Assembly (NCBI GenBank): GCA_027079365.1
Contig: JALWVW010000385.1
Location: 1 to 32,619, forward strand
DNA length: 32,619 nt
DNA from: Campylobacteraceae bacterium
GTDB lineage: Bacteria; Campylobacterota; Campylobacteria; Campylobacterales; Sulfurovaceae
Direction of reading: 5' to 3'
The notes under the pieces are model-generated. The model worked only from the letters and a program-made list of their open reading frames with translations. It was not told the origin of the DNA and made no database searches. The position numbers and the translations under genes were made by a program. Below are positions 1-7,548 of the stretch, piece by piece (position 1 is the first letter of the stretch; each line of letters begins with the position of its first letter).

Positions 1-633
1 ATCTGAGATACGGACGACACCTGCGGTTCCAAAGGTTGTATCCGGTGAGCCATCTTCTAACAGTTTTATAATGACTATTGCCGAAGGTAAATTGCCGTCA
101 TGCCCGGTGATCAGAAGTTTGTGTCCTTCTCTTACGATGAGACCACGCAGTTCTTCAAGATTGCCACCGGGGAATAAGTTGATGCGACCATTGAGGCCAA
201 AGGTTGCATCTGGTGTACCGTCAGTCTTCAGGCGAAAAACCACGCCACCCATAGTGAATGTATCATTACCTACGACAACAATCTTGTCGCCATCCATGGC
301 TACAGTCTGAAGCTGATGTGAATTCAAGTCTACTCTTCCTGAGAGCCCAAAGCTGTTATCCAGACTTCCATTTGTATCGAAACGCCATACTGCTGTCTTG
401 GCACCCAGTCTGCCGACTGCAACAATGCGGTGCTGAGCATCTTCGACGATGTCATTGATCCAACCACTTTGTATTACGCCACCTACCGTCTGAGATCCGA
501 TGGCTACTCCTGCCGTGCCGAAATCACTATCAAGAGCGCCTTCGGGTGTAAAAGTGGCAGTACTGCCACCACCACCACAGGCTACCAGAAAAAATGTCAC
601 TACCAGAGAAATCCATACAATTAACTTTTTCAT
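1..633 (-). CDS. Delta-60-repeat lipoprotein, 5' part (runs off window)
   Basis: Open on the minus strand from ATG at 633 to the window edge (211 codons, no stop), so the ORF track omits it. The N-terminus is a lipoprotein signal: two Lys, a hydrophobic stretch and lipobox LVAC with Cys19, then a Gly run. The rest holds repeating units of the kind LDxDFG...G, V.VVG...., FxxNGSLDNSFG, TDGTPDATFG and EDGSPDTTFG, about 55-60 residues apart. This is the delta-60 repeat, thought to form a beta-propeller. AGAAAGG lies about 8 nt before the ATG, and a perfect sigma70-type promoter lies upstream. Probably an outer-membrane-anchored exposed protein of unknown ligand. It is divergent from aroQ and resembles in style the ELWxxDGT lipoprotein at 26443-29310. 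Family call is firm; function is unknown. Confidence 0.8.
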   Translation of the reverse strand, partial: MKKLIVWISLVVTFFLVACGGGGSTATFTPEGALDSDFGTAGVAIGSQTVGGVIQSGWINDIVEDAQHRIVAVGRLGAKTAVWRFDTNGSLDNSFGLSGRVDLNSHQLQTVAMDGDKIVVVGNDTFTMGGVVFRLKTDGTPDATFGLNGRINLFPGGNLEELRGLIVREGHKLLITGHDGNLPSAIVIIKLLEDGSPDTTFGTAGVVRISD

Positions 634-659
634 ATCATGCCTTTCTGTCAAGATAACCC

Positions 660-689
660 ATTATATAACAAAGCCTGTTGTGGTGTCAA
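660..689 (-). promoter_or_regulatory. Consensus sigma70 promoter of the delta-60 lipoprotein gene
   Basis: On the minus strand TTGACA (689-684) is followed after 18 nt by TATAAT (665-660). Transcription would start near 653, about 20 nt before the ATG at 633, just leaving room for the AGAAAGG ribosome site. Both hexamers are perfect, which is unusual for a Campylobacterota-type genome where the -35 box is normally weak. Confidence 0.75.
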
Positions 690-775
690 GTTCAGTATTT
701 GTGTAAGAACCTCAACACTGATTAACCCCCATTACAGTAAAATAATACAAATTTATTTAAGAAGGAAAGCAGAGA

Positions 776-1249
776 ATGAAAATTGTAGTAATCCAAGGTC
801 CCAACCTCAATATGCTCGGCAAAAGAGAGCAGCATATCTATGGCCCCATGACACTCGAGCAGATCCATGAGCAGATGAGAGGTTTTGCAGAGCAGAACAA
901 TGTAGAGATAGAGTTTTTTCAGAGCAACCTGGAGGGTGAGATCGTCGATCGTATCCAGGAATGCATGGGAGATGCACAGGGTATCATTATCAACCCTGCA
1001 GCTTATTCGCACACCTCTATCGCGATCCGTGATGCGATCGCAGCCGCACAGCTGCCTGTGATCGAAGTGCACCTGACCAATATTCACGCAAGAGAGGAGT
1101 TTAGACGACACTCAATGACAGCAGAAGTATCTGCAGGTGTGATCGCAGGTGTGGGTGCTTTTGGCTATCATCTGGCGATGGTTGGTATGGTGCAGATCAT
1201 GAGTGAAGTTGCAGCAGCAGCCCAGCAGCAGGCACAGGCAGAAGCATAA
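776..1249 (+). CDS. aroQ: 3-dehydroquinate dehydratase, type II
   Basis: Third step of the shikimate pathway: dehydration of 3-dehydroquinate to 3-dehydroshikimate by the cytosolic dodecameric type II enzyme. At 157 residues it has the usual length. Visible motifs are [11 protein letters not shown] near the N-terminus with Arg17 and the catalytic Tyr22 (IYG), [10 protein letters not shown] with Asn73, the general acid His99 in IEVHLTN, and Arg110 in the C-terminal substrate site. The start ATG at 776 is preceded by AAGGAAAG at 6-7 nt. It heads the run aroQ-pepQ-folK-flhF, an order I recall from Helicobacter. The C-terminus ends in an Ala/Gln-rich tail. A TAAAAT at 738-743 could be its -10 box, but I see no convincing -35. 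Confidence 0.95.
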   Translation: MKIVVIQGPNLNMLGKREQHIYGPMTLEQIHEQMRGFAEQNNVEIEFFQSNLEGEIVDRIQECMGDAQGIIINPAAYSHTSIAIRDAIAAAQLPVIEVHLTNIHAREEFRRHSMTAEVSAGVIAGVGAFGYHLAMVGMVQIMSEVAAAAQQQAQAEA

Positions 1250-1253
1250 GCCT

Positions 1254-2285
1254 ATGGATGCTATCCACTGCAATGAAAATGCCATCTATTATGCGTGTGG
1301 ATACAGCAATGACAACTGCATCTATCTCTCTCTGGGATCAGAAGCCTATCTGATCACGGACAGTAGATATACACTGGACGCCACCACAAGTTTACAGAAG
1401 TCCGCTCCCGATACAAAGGTTGTGGTCGACAGGGATCTCCCCAAAAGGGCAGCCAAACTTATTTCCCAATCCAAAGTAAAAAAGATCAGTTTTGACCCCA
1501 AAGAGTGGGATTATTATCGTATCACCAAGATACAGGAGCATACCAGGCTTAAGTGGGTTGCCAAAATAGATCTTTCACACATCAAGCGTATTGTCAAAAG
1601 TGGAGAGGAGATTCTCTTGCTGGAAAAAGCAGTCAGACAGGGAGCCCGCGCCTTTAGAGACTTTGCTATGATGATCGATAATGAAGGTATAGGTAAGAGC
1701 GAGAAAGAATTACACTTTCTGGCACAGAATTTCATGCGACGCTTTGGTAAAAATGATCTCAGCTTCGACCCCATCGTAGCCATCGGAGCTAATGCGGCCA
1801 AACCGCATGCCCATCCGACAGATCGCATCCTGGAAGAGGGGGATCTCCTGCTCTTTGATGCAGGTCTCATGCACAAAAGGTACTGTTCAGACAGGACAAG
1901 AACGGTTCAGATACGAGAGGGCTTTGCATTTAGCAAAAAACAAAATTTCAAATCTAAAAAGATCCAAAAAGCCTATGATGCAGTACTTAAGGCACACGAC
2001 AAGCAGATAGAGAAGGCACGCTCTGGTATGCGGGCCAAAGAGATCGATGCCATAGGCAGAGAGATCATCCAGAAAGCTGGGTTTGGCAAATACTTTATCC
2101 ACTCTACCGGGCATGGTGTGGGATTGGATATCCACGAGATGCCCTATATCTCCACACGCTCCAAGACCAAGATCAAAGACGGTATGGTCTATACGATTGA
2201 ACCGGGTATCTACATTCCTGATGCATTTGGAATCAGGATCGAGGATATGGTTGTGATGGAAGAAGGAAGAGCAAGAGTGCTCTAA
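1254..2285 (+). CDS. pepQ: M24B metallopeptidase (Xaa-Pro aminopeptidase/prolidase-like)
   Basis: Cytosolic pita-bread peptidase that removes an N-terminal residue before proline or splits Xaa-Pro dipeptides. The track starts it at 1203 inside aroQ; the ATG at 1254, 4 nt after the aroQ stop, gives a 343-residue protein beginning MDAIHCNENA, as expected for the family's N-terminal creatinase domain (about 1-120). The catalytic domain (about 125-343) has all five metal ligands: Asp202 (FDAG), Asp213 (CSDRTRT), His287 (STGHGVG), Glu316 (IEPG) and Glu330 (RIEDM). Upstream ribosome site is weak, consistent with coupling to aroQ. Aminopeptidase versus prolidase cannot be settled by eye. The symbol follows the usual naming in this gene order. 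Confidence 0.88.
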   Translation: MDAIHCNENAIYYACGYSNDNCIYLSLGSEAYLITDSRYTLDATTSLQKSAPDTKVVVDRDLPKRAAKLISQSKVKKISFDPKEWDYYRITKIQEHTRLKWVAKIDLSHIKRIVKSGEEILLLEKAVRQGARAFRDFAMMIDNEGIGKSEKELHFLAQNFMRRFGKNDLSFDPIVAIGANAAKPHAHPTDRILEEGDLLLFDAGLMHKRYCSDRTRTVQIREGFAFSKKQNFKSKKIQKAYDAVLKAHDKQIEKARSGMRAKEIDAIGREIIQKAGFGKYFIHSTGHGVGLDIHEMPYISTRSKTKIKDGMVYTIEPGIYIPDAFGIRIEDMVVMEEGRARVL

Positions 2286-2292
2286 GACGACA

Positions 2293-2808
2293 ATGCCGCG
2301 TATCACCAAAAAACTACGAGAGGGACTCAAGCTCATCCGTTCCCCTCACTACCCAAGACAGCATTCTATCCTAATCCCGCATCGTCACCAGGCATTGCTG
2401 GGTATCGGGGGTAATGTAGGGGATACAGTACGGAGATTCGAGCATCTTTATCTTTTTTGGGTAAAATCCCCCTACATTACTGTCATGGAGACATCACCAA
2501 TACTGAGAAATCCACCGTTTGGCTATCTGAACCAGGATGATTTTTACAATGCACTGGTCTATATTCAGACAGAGTTGACCCCGATACAGCTACTGGATTA
2601 TGTCTTGAGAGTGGAGAAGCAGTTTGGGCGCAAGCGGAGCTTCGCCAATGCACCGCGAACGCTGGATATCGATATGATATTCTATGATCATCTCAAGATA
2701 GATAGACCACGCCTCACGGTACCACACCCGCATTGGCGTGAGAGAGACTCGGTAATGATACCACTACAGCAGATGAAAGGAATCCCATGGTCGAAGAGAC
2801 ATTTGTAG
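2293..2808 (+). CDS. folK: HPPK, 6-hydroxymethyl-dihydropterin pyrophosphokinase
   Basis: Transfers pyrophosphate from ATP to 6-hydroxymethyl-7,8-dihydropterin in folate synthesis. The core begins at about residue 33 with ALLGIGGNVGD. It continues through YNALVYIQTEL and ends in the diagnostic PRTLDIDMIFYD (the two Asp bind Mg) followed by VPHPHWRERDSVMIPL. A basic N-terminal extension of about 30 residues precedes the core; I believe similar extensions occur in Campylobacterota FolK, but this is recall. It starts 7 nt after the pepQ-like stop, and its last 22 nt overlap the start of flhF, so the two are probably translationally coupled. Confidence 0.9.
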   Translation: MPRITKKLREGLKLIRSPHYPRQHSILIPHRHQALLGIGGNVGDTVRRFEHLYLFWVKSPYITVMETSPILRNPPFGYLNQDDFYNALVYIQTELTPIQLLDYVLRVEKQFGRKRSFANAPRTLDIDMIFYDHLKIDRPRLTVPHPHWRERDSVMIPLQQMKGIPWSKRHL

Positions 2809-3854
2809 CCCCCAATCCAAGAGAGGCATTTGAGCTTGCCAGAGAGAAGTATGGGCACTTCAGCAAGCTGAAACTACTCAAGGCAATCCAGATCAAAAAC
2901 GATGAGGAAAAACTGGTTTCTCAGATCACCGTTTCGGTCTCAAGCAATGATTTCCTGAATAGCATAGGCTATGATGAGGAGAAGGAGCTAGCCAAGGAGA
3001 TCCATGTACTCAAAGAGCAGATCAGCACAATGAAACAGCTTGTAGTCCCTGAGGATACGGTAGAAGTGCAGCCTGTACTGAATGCTGTGAAGGCAGTAAT
3101 GCTCCAGAAAGGCTTGAGTGAAATCTGGCTGGACGCAATGCTTGAGGAGGTCTCAAAAGGTGCTGTGGCCGAAGATGAACAACTCCTACTCTCTTATATT
3201 CTAGATGAAATCGATGAGAGGTTGATGGTGAAACCAGAGATACTCTCCGGGCAGAAGATCATGATGCTGATAGGATCGACAGGTGTGGGCAAGACCACCA
3301 CTATTGCCAAGTTGGCGGCACGCTACGCACTGCTTTTGGAGAAGCCGTTGAAAGTCGCATTGGTCAATCTGGATACTTTTCGGGTGGGTGCCTATGAACA
3401 GCTGGAGCATTATGCCAGTCAAATGCAGATTACCCATGTAAAAGTCGAGAAGGTGGAGGCGTTTCCCAAGGTACTTCATGATTTGAAGGGCTATGATGTT
3501 ATCCTGGTTGATACTGCAGGCATCTCCCCTTATGACACGGGGAAATTGATCAAAACCATTGAGTTTCTGAAAAATACCGGAGATCATAAGATCGAAACCT
3601 CTCTTGTAGTCTCAGCGACCGCAAAAAGAGATGATATTATGGATATTTATGAGCATTTCTCGTTTCTGGAGATTGAGAGTGTGATCCTGACAAAATTTGA
3701 TGAAACCAAAAAAGTGGGTGAGCTGTTTAGCTTTCTGATAGAGAAGCAGATTCCGGTGAGCTATATCTCTAATGGACAGCATGTACCTGACGACCTAAAA
3801 GTAGCCAGCAAGGAGAAGTTGATGGATAGATTTGTGAGTGAATTCAATGAGTAA
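2787..3854 (+). CDS. flhF: FlhF, SRP-type GTPase
   Basis: SRP-family GTPase that places the flagellar basal body at the pole in motile relatives. The 355 residues comprise an N-terminal FlhF-specific B domain (FVAPNPREAFELAREKYG), a linker and helical N domain, and the GTPase G domain. The latter has G1 GSTGVGKT at 163-170, DTFRVGAYEQL, DTAG (G3), the SATAKRDD segment and TKFDE (G4), so it looks catalytically intact. It is shorter than the roughly 480 residues I recall for Campylobacter FlhF, the shortfall being in the linker. ATG at 2787 has AAAGG about 6 nt upstream. The usual followers flhG, fliA, fliM and fliY are absent; instead a tandem-SPOA protein and mnmA follow. Confidence 0.9.
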   Translation: MVEETFVAPNPREAFELAREKYGHFSKLKLLKAIQIKNDEEKLVSQITVSVSSNDFLNSIGYDEEKELAKEIHVLKEQISTMKQLVVPEDTVEVQPVLNAVKAVMLQKGLSEIWLDAMLEEVSKGAVAEDEQLLLSYILDEIDERLMVKPEILSGQKIMMLIGSTGVGKTTTIAKLAARYALLLEKPLKVALVNLDTFRVGAYEQLEHYASQMQITHVKVEKVEAFPKVLHDLKGYDVILVDTAGISPYDTGKLIKTIEFLKNTGDHKIETSLVVSATAKRDDIMDIYEHFSFLEIESVILTKFDETKKVGELFSFLIEKQIPVSYISNGQHVPDDLKVASKEKLMDRFVSEFNE

Positions 3855-4314
3855 TACACAGGCTAACGGCTTACGGAAAACATTGCTGCGAAGTCAAAAC
3901 CCCAAGCTGCACTTTATCTCATTTGAACCTCTTATGCTGAAAAAGAATGAAGCAAAAAACCTCAAAGCAGGTACGCTTCTTTCACTGGGAAAAAAGCTCC
4001 CCCAGCTCTATGTTTACCGTAAAGATGCCGTGATCGGACAGGTGGATATCGGGCAGATCGATGACCATGAAGCTGTGATCGTCTCTGCCAAAGAGCGTAT
4101 CTCCAATCTGGGAAAACCAGAGCCCAAATACCTGACACTGGAGTGCAGGATCGCAATACTGCCAAAAGCAGAGTTTGTGGTGGGTAAGCTGGTCACGCTT
4201 CCCAGGGGCGTCCTGGATCATCTGCTGTTGTTTGTCAAGCAAGAGCTTATCGCTACGGCAAGTCTTGTTCAGAATACGGAGGGGTATTTTCTCCAGATTG
4301 AAGAGCGCGACTAA
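3847..4314 (+). CDS. Small protein with two apparent SPOA (FliM/FliN C-ring) domains
   Basis: About 155 residues, no signal peptide or membrane segment. Two stretches each match the SPOA pattern by eye. The first (about 33-80) is [19 protein letters not shown], then VIGQVDI and EAVIV. The second (about 105-152) is [20 protein letters not shown], then ELIATASLV and GYFLQI, which lines up with the FliN segment around EPLDILINGYLIAQGEV. SPOA domains build the flagellar C-ring and the SctQ sorting platform of type III secretion. The N-terminal CheC-like part of FliM/FliY is missing. The track uses GTG at 3838; ATG at 3847 overlaps the flhF stop by 8 nt and is preferred. The stop overlaps the mnmA ATG (TAATG). 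It could be a shrunken fliM/fliY relic or a protein with its own role. CDS is sure; the domain call is by eye only. Confidence 0.6.
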   Translation: MSNTQANGLRKTLLRSQNPKLHFISFEPLMLKKNEAKNLKAGTLLSLGKKLPQLYVYRKDAVIGQVDIGQIDDHEAVIVSAKERISNLGKPEPKYLTLECRIAILPKAEFVVGKLVTLPRGVLDHLLLFVKQELIATASLVQNTEGYFLQIEERD

Positions 4315-5333
4315 TGGCTAAAAAAGTTCTGCTTGGTATGAGTGGTGGTGTGGACTCTACCGTCTCTGCTGTACTATTGCAGAGAGAGGGATATGAGGTA
4401 ACTGGTGTCTATATGAAACTCCATGACAATGAATCTTACCATGAGGAGAATTTCCACAGGGTACAGGTCGTTGCCGACTATCTGAGCATCAAGGTCTATT
4501 TCCATGATCTCTCCAAAGCATTCAAACAGGATGTCTATGACTACTTTGTTGAGGGATACAGGGCAGGCATTACCCCTAATCCCTGCGTAATGTGTAACCG
4601 TACGATCAAGTTTGGTGCCATGATTGATTTTGCAGACAGTCTGGGGATTCCTTATGTGGCCACCGGGCATTATTTGCAGAAAAAGGATGATTTCATCTAT
4701 AAGGCAGAAGATGAAACCAAAGACCAGAGCTATTTCCTAGCAGAAGTGCACAAAGAGGTGCTCCCCAGACTGATCTTCCCTCTAGGAGAGTGGCGCAAAG
4801 AGGATGTCAAAGCCTTTGCCGCAGAGATAGCACCTCTCAAACAGTTTGCGACCCAAAAAGAGAGTAGTGAGATATGCTTTGTGGAAAATGATTATACGGA
4901 GATACTCCAGAAGCATATGGACATTGACCATGAGGGAGAAGTACTCAATACCGAGGGAGAGGTGGTAGGTAAACACAAGGGCTATATGCACTATACTATC
5001 GGAAAACGGCGTGGATTCAGTGTGAACGGTGCCCATGATCCCCACTATGTCAAATCACTTGACCCAGAGAGCAATCGTATCGTCGTGGGTAAGCATGAGG
5101 AGTTGAGTGAACAGGAGTTTGGTATCGCACAGATCAACCTTTTTGAGCCAATGCACAACTTCAGGTGTGAGGTAAAAGTGCGTTACCGTACCCATGCAAT
5201 CCCTGCCCATGTGACGATAGAGGAAGATACAGGATGGGTCGTGCTTGATGAGCCTGTTTTTGGGCTTGCCAAGGGGCAGTTTGCTGTCTTTTATGAAGGA
5301 GAGAAATTGCTCGGTGGAGGTGTGATCGTCTAA
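4314..5333 (+). CDS. mnmA: tRNA-specific 2-thiouridylase MnmA
   Basis: ATP-dependent thiolation of U34 in Lys, Glu and Gln tRNAs. The PP-loop GMSGGVDST at residues 8-16 activates the uridine. The catalytic pair is Cys91 (NPCVMCN, with Cys94 close by) and Cys188 (SSEICFV). The central domain has ATGHY and DQSYFLAEV, and the C-terminal barrel starts near [13 protein letters not shown]. At 339 residues it is slightly shorter than the E. coli enzyme. The start overlaps the preceding stop by one base. In Campylobacter, as I recall, this gene (trmU) lies just beyond the flhF-fliM-fliY block, so its position here fits loss of the genes in between. Confidence 0.95.
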   Translation: MAKKVLLGMSGGVDSTVSAVLLQREGYEVTGVYMKLHDNESYHEENFHRVQVVADYLSIKVYFHDLSKAFKQDVYDYFVEGYRAGITPNPCVMCNRTIKFGAMIDFADSLGIPYVATGHYLQKKDDFIYKAEDETKDQSYFLAEVHKEVLPRLIFPLGEWRKEDVKAFAAEIAPLKQFATQKESSEICFVENDYTEILQKHMDIDHEGEVLNTEGEVVGKHKGYMHYTIGKRRGFSVNGAHDPHYVKSLDPESNRIVVGKHEELSEQEFGIAQINLFEPMHNFRCEVKVRYRTHAIPAHVTIEEDTGWVVLDEPVFGLAKGQFAVFYEGEKLLGGGVIV

Positions 5334-5357
5334 AGAGCACCTATTGCTGGAAGTGCC

Positions 5358-6233
5358 CTAGAATAAGACCTGCCCCTTCTTGCTGCGATGCATGATCCAC
5401 TTATGGAGATAGAGTGCTGTGAGTATCAGTCCGCCACCGATGAACAGGTGTGTATAGTTGATACCTTTGCCCCAGAGCAGCAAGTTGACAATGAGACCCA
5501 GCGGCACGACGGCATTGTTCATGATCGCAAGTATGCCGGAGTCCACCTGTGTGGCACCCCTGTTCCAGAGGAAGTATCCCAGTCCGGATGCTACAACACC
5601 CAGCCAGATCAGTACTGCCCACTGTGTGGTATCGGGTGTGATCTTGGTCATATTGCCGAAGAGTATAAAGGCAACAGTCGAGATCGCCAGTGCCCCAAAG
5701 TGAAAATAGCCAAAGATGCTGGACTGCTTGATATCCTTCAAAGTTTCATTCTCTAGAAGCTTTTTGTAAAGTACCTGCCCCAGAGCAAAACAGATATTGG
5801 CACCCTGTACCATCATGAAACCAGTAAAAAATCCGGGATTGATCTGTGAGGATTTAATCACATAGGCACCGGCTACAGCCATGGCGGCGGTCAAGAGATA
5901 GAGCGGATTGAAGGTGCCTTTGAGCAGATCGTAGATGATCGTCACATAGAGTGGAGTAAAGATGGTAAAAAGCAGTACCTCAGGTACCGAGAGAAAGAGA
6001 AAAGATTTATAGAAAAAGAGATACATCATCCCGATCTGGATCATCCCGATCCCCATGATTTTGAGCTTGAAGTGGTTGGAGAGCCTAAAGTTGGTAAAAG
6101 GCAGAAAGATCAGTGATGCCAAAGCCACCCTGATCAGCACTGCAAAATAGCTGTCCAGTTTGCCTGCCAGATAGACACCGATCAGAGAGAAAGAGAAGGC
6201 CCAGATAAAAGTAACAAGCGTGAGTAGTCTCAT
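5358..6233 (-). CDS. EamA/DMT-family transporter
   Basis: Integral inner-membrane protein of 291 residues with about ten hydrophobic helices in two repeats of five, as in EamA-type drug/metabolite exporters. The first repeat opens with LVTFIWAFSFSLIGVYL; the second contains GANICFALGQVLYKKLL and WLGVVASGLGYFLWNRGATQVDSG-type sequence, typical of the second EamA domain. The C-terminus is short and basic (HRSKKGQ). The substrate cannot be read; amino acids or other small metabolites are typical for the family. The ATG at 6233 has AAGGA about 6 nt upstream and a TATAAT about 30 nt upstream. It is convergent with mnmA and appears to be a single-gene unit. Confidence 0.85.
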   Translation of the reverse strand: MRLLTLVTFIWAFSFSLIGVYLAGKLDSYFAVLIRVALASLIFLPFTNFRLSNHFKLKIMGIGMIQIGMMYLFFYKSFLFLSVPEVLLFTIFTPLYVTIIYDLLKGTFNPLYLLTAAMAVAGAYVIKSSQINPGFFTGFMMVQGANICFALGQVLYKKLLENETLKDIKQSSIFGYFHFGALAISTVAFILFGNMTKITPDTTQWAVLIWLGVVASGLGYFLWNRGATQVDSGILAIMNNAVVPLGLIVNLLLWGKGINYTHLFIGGGLILTALYLHKWIMHRSKKGQVLF

Positions 6234-6259
6234 GGGGTTCCTTGGAATTTTTGTGTGAG

Positions 6260-6265
6260 ATTATA
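6260..6265 (-). promoter_or_regulatory. -10 box of the EamA gene
   Basis: TATAAT on the minus strand, about 27 nt before the ATG at 6233, in AT-rich sequence. No recognisable -35, which is usual for Campylobacterota. Confidence 0.45.
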
Positions 6266-6330
6266 ACGCACCATGCTTAGAAATATCCTTGATGTTTTAT
6301 GGAGCAAACCACGATAAAAGTGATTTAGGA

Positions 6331-6336
6331 TATAAT
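6331..6336 (+). promoter_or_regulatory. -10 box of the DUF2018-ispB-hemA-proS-hemC operon
   Basis: TATAAT preceded by TTTAGGA and followed by AT-rich sequence. Start of transcription near 6343 would leave a leader of about 32 nt with AGGA before the ATG at 6375. All genes down to hemC are contiguous on this strand with no internal terminator seen, so this is probably the main operon promoter. Confidence 0.5.
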
Positions 6337-6374
6337 ATTTTCCTTTTAAATACCATAGATATATAGGACAAACC

Positions 6375-6647
6375 ATGAATATTTTTGATGATGATGACTA
6401 CATGAGCACTACGCCTAAAGACAACTATTTTTCTATTGCCAAGACTGCCAATCAGAATATTGTAGAGATGGAGCTTGAAAAGCTCTTTCGCCGCCTTGCT
6501 GTCGCAGAAAAGATGCTGGAAGAGAGGGGGCTGGACGAGGAGCATGAGCGTCTGATCAGCGCTTCTGTAGTAGATAGTGATATTGATATGAGGGTGGATT
6601 CACTCTTTATTGAGCTGGTAGGCAATATCGTTACACAATGCGAGTAG
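6375..6647 (+). CDS. DUF2018 family protein (HP0242-like)
   Basis: 90 residues, helical and acidic, no signal peptide. The segment MELEKLFRRLAVAEKMLEE, then GLDEE, then VDSLFIELVGNIV lines up well with my memory of Helicobacter pylori HP0242 (ELERLLELLALLETFIEK, DLEEK, DIVIQSMANIL). That protein is the DUF2018 founder, whose homodimer has a pseudo-knotted helical fold. The cellular role is unknown. It lies 4 nt before ispB, as in Helicobacter where HP0242 is close to ispB and hemA, and is the first gene of this operon. The alignment is from memory, so identity should be confirmed by a profile search. Confidence 0.7.
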   Translation: MNIFDDDDYMSTTPKDNYFSIAKTANQNIVEMELEKLFRRLAVAEKMLEERGLDEEHERLISASVVDSDIDMRVDSLFIELVGNIVTQCE

Positions 6648-6651
6648 CAGT

Positions 6652-7548
6652 ATGACAGAAGCTGTTGAGAGAAAGATAGCACAATTTATCCTTGAGTTGG
6701 ATGACCAGGATGCTGCGGCACTTTATGGCAGACTACCCCGTGGTAAAAGACTCCGGGCAAAATTGATCTTGAAGATTGCAGGCGAGGGGATCATGGCAGT
6801 GAAAACAGCTGCGATCGTTGAGATGATACACGCTGCCAGCCTGCTGCATGACGATGTGATCGATGATGCATTTGTCCGCAGGGGTAATGCCTCTCTCAAT
6901 GCGCTTTTTGGTAATAAAATAGCGATCATGTTTGGAGATGTGCTTTACTCTAAAGGCTTCTATGAGCTCAACGGTATCGACCGTGAAGTGGCAAAAGTGA
7001 TTTCAAATGCGGTCATCCAGCTGAGCCTTGGTGAACGCAATGATGTACTACTCTCAGAGGGCTTTAATCATGACAAAGAGAAGTACCTCAAAATGATCTA
7101 TCAGAAAACAGCCTCGCTGATGGAAGCGAGTGCCGAGGCGGCCGCACTGTTGGCCGGCAAACCAAGAGAGATCTATCGTACCTACGGTAGAAACCTGGGG
7201 ATGGCATTTCAGATGATCGATGACCTGCTGGATGTGACGCAGAGTGTAGAGCAGTTGGGCAAGCCGGCCATGCATGATTATGAAGAGGGTAAGGCGACGC
7301 TGCCTTTTATCTACCTGTATGAAGCGATGACAGAGGAAGAGAGGCTGGCACTGTCTTCTCTGCATGCGAGGGTGCTCAAGCCTGAAGATCAACAGTGGAT
7401 CGCTTCGATGATGCAGCGATACGGCATTGTGGAAAAATGTTTTTTTGAGGCAAGGCTGCTCATAGAAGAGGCTATCGTTCTTATGCAGGATGCGGGTGAA
7501 CATTCATTGGAGAAGATAGCCAGAGCGATGATAGAGAGGAGTTTCTAA
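6652..7548 (+). CDS. ispB: Polyprenyl diphosphate synthase (long chain, quinone side chain)
   Basis: Trans-isoprenyl diphosphate synthase that adds isopentenyl units to an allylic diphosphate; in this phylum the product supplies the menaquinone tail. The first Asp-rich motif is DDVID at residues 67-71, following HAASLLH and leading into RRGNASLN. The second is DDLLD at 190-194, within AFQMIDDLLDVT. GKATLPFIYL is the downstream family signature. At 298 residues it fits the short bacterial IspB type rather than IspA. It starts 4 nt after the DUF2018 gene and its stop overlaps the hemA start (TAATG). Chain length cannot be deduced safely, so the symbol is by gene order and family. Confidence 0.88.
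   Translation: MTEAVERKIAQFILELDDQDAAALYGRLPRGKRLRAKLILKIAGEGIMAVKTAAIVEMIHAASLLHDDVIDDAFVRRGNASLNALFGNKIAIMFGDVLYSKGFYELNGIDREVAKVISNAVIQLSLGERNDVLLSEGFNHDKEKYLKMIYQKTASLMEASAEAAALLAGKPREIYRTYGRNLGMAFQMIDDLLDVTQSVEQLGKPAMHDYEEGKATLPFIYLYEAMTEEERLALSSLHARVLKPEDQQWIASMMQRYGIVEKCFFEARLLIEEAIVLMQDAGEHSLEKIARAMIERSF

Noticed and set aside
5334-5357. GCAC...GTGC hairpin between mnmA and the EamA gene as a bidirectional terminator
   Set aside because: The stem is only 4 bp with a 12-nt loop and no T-run.
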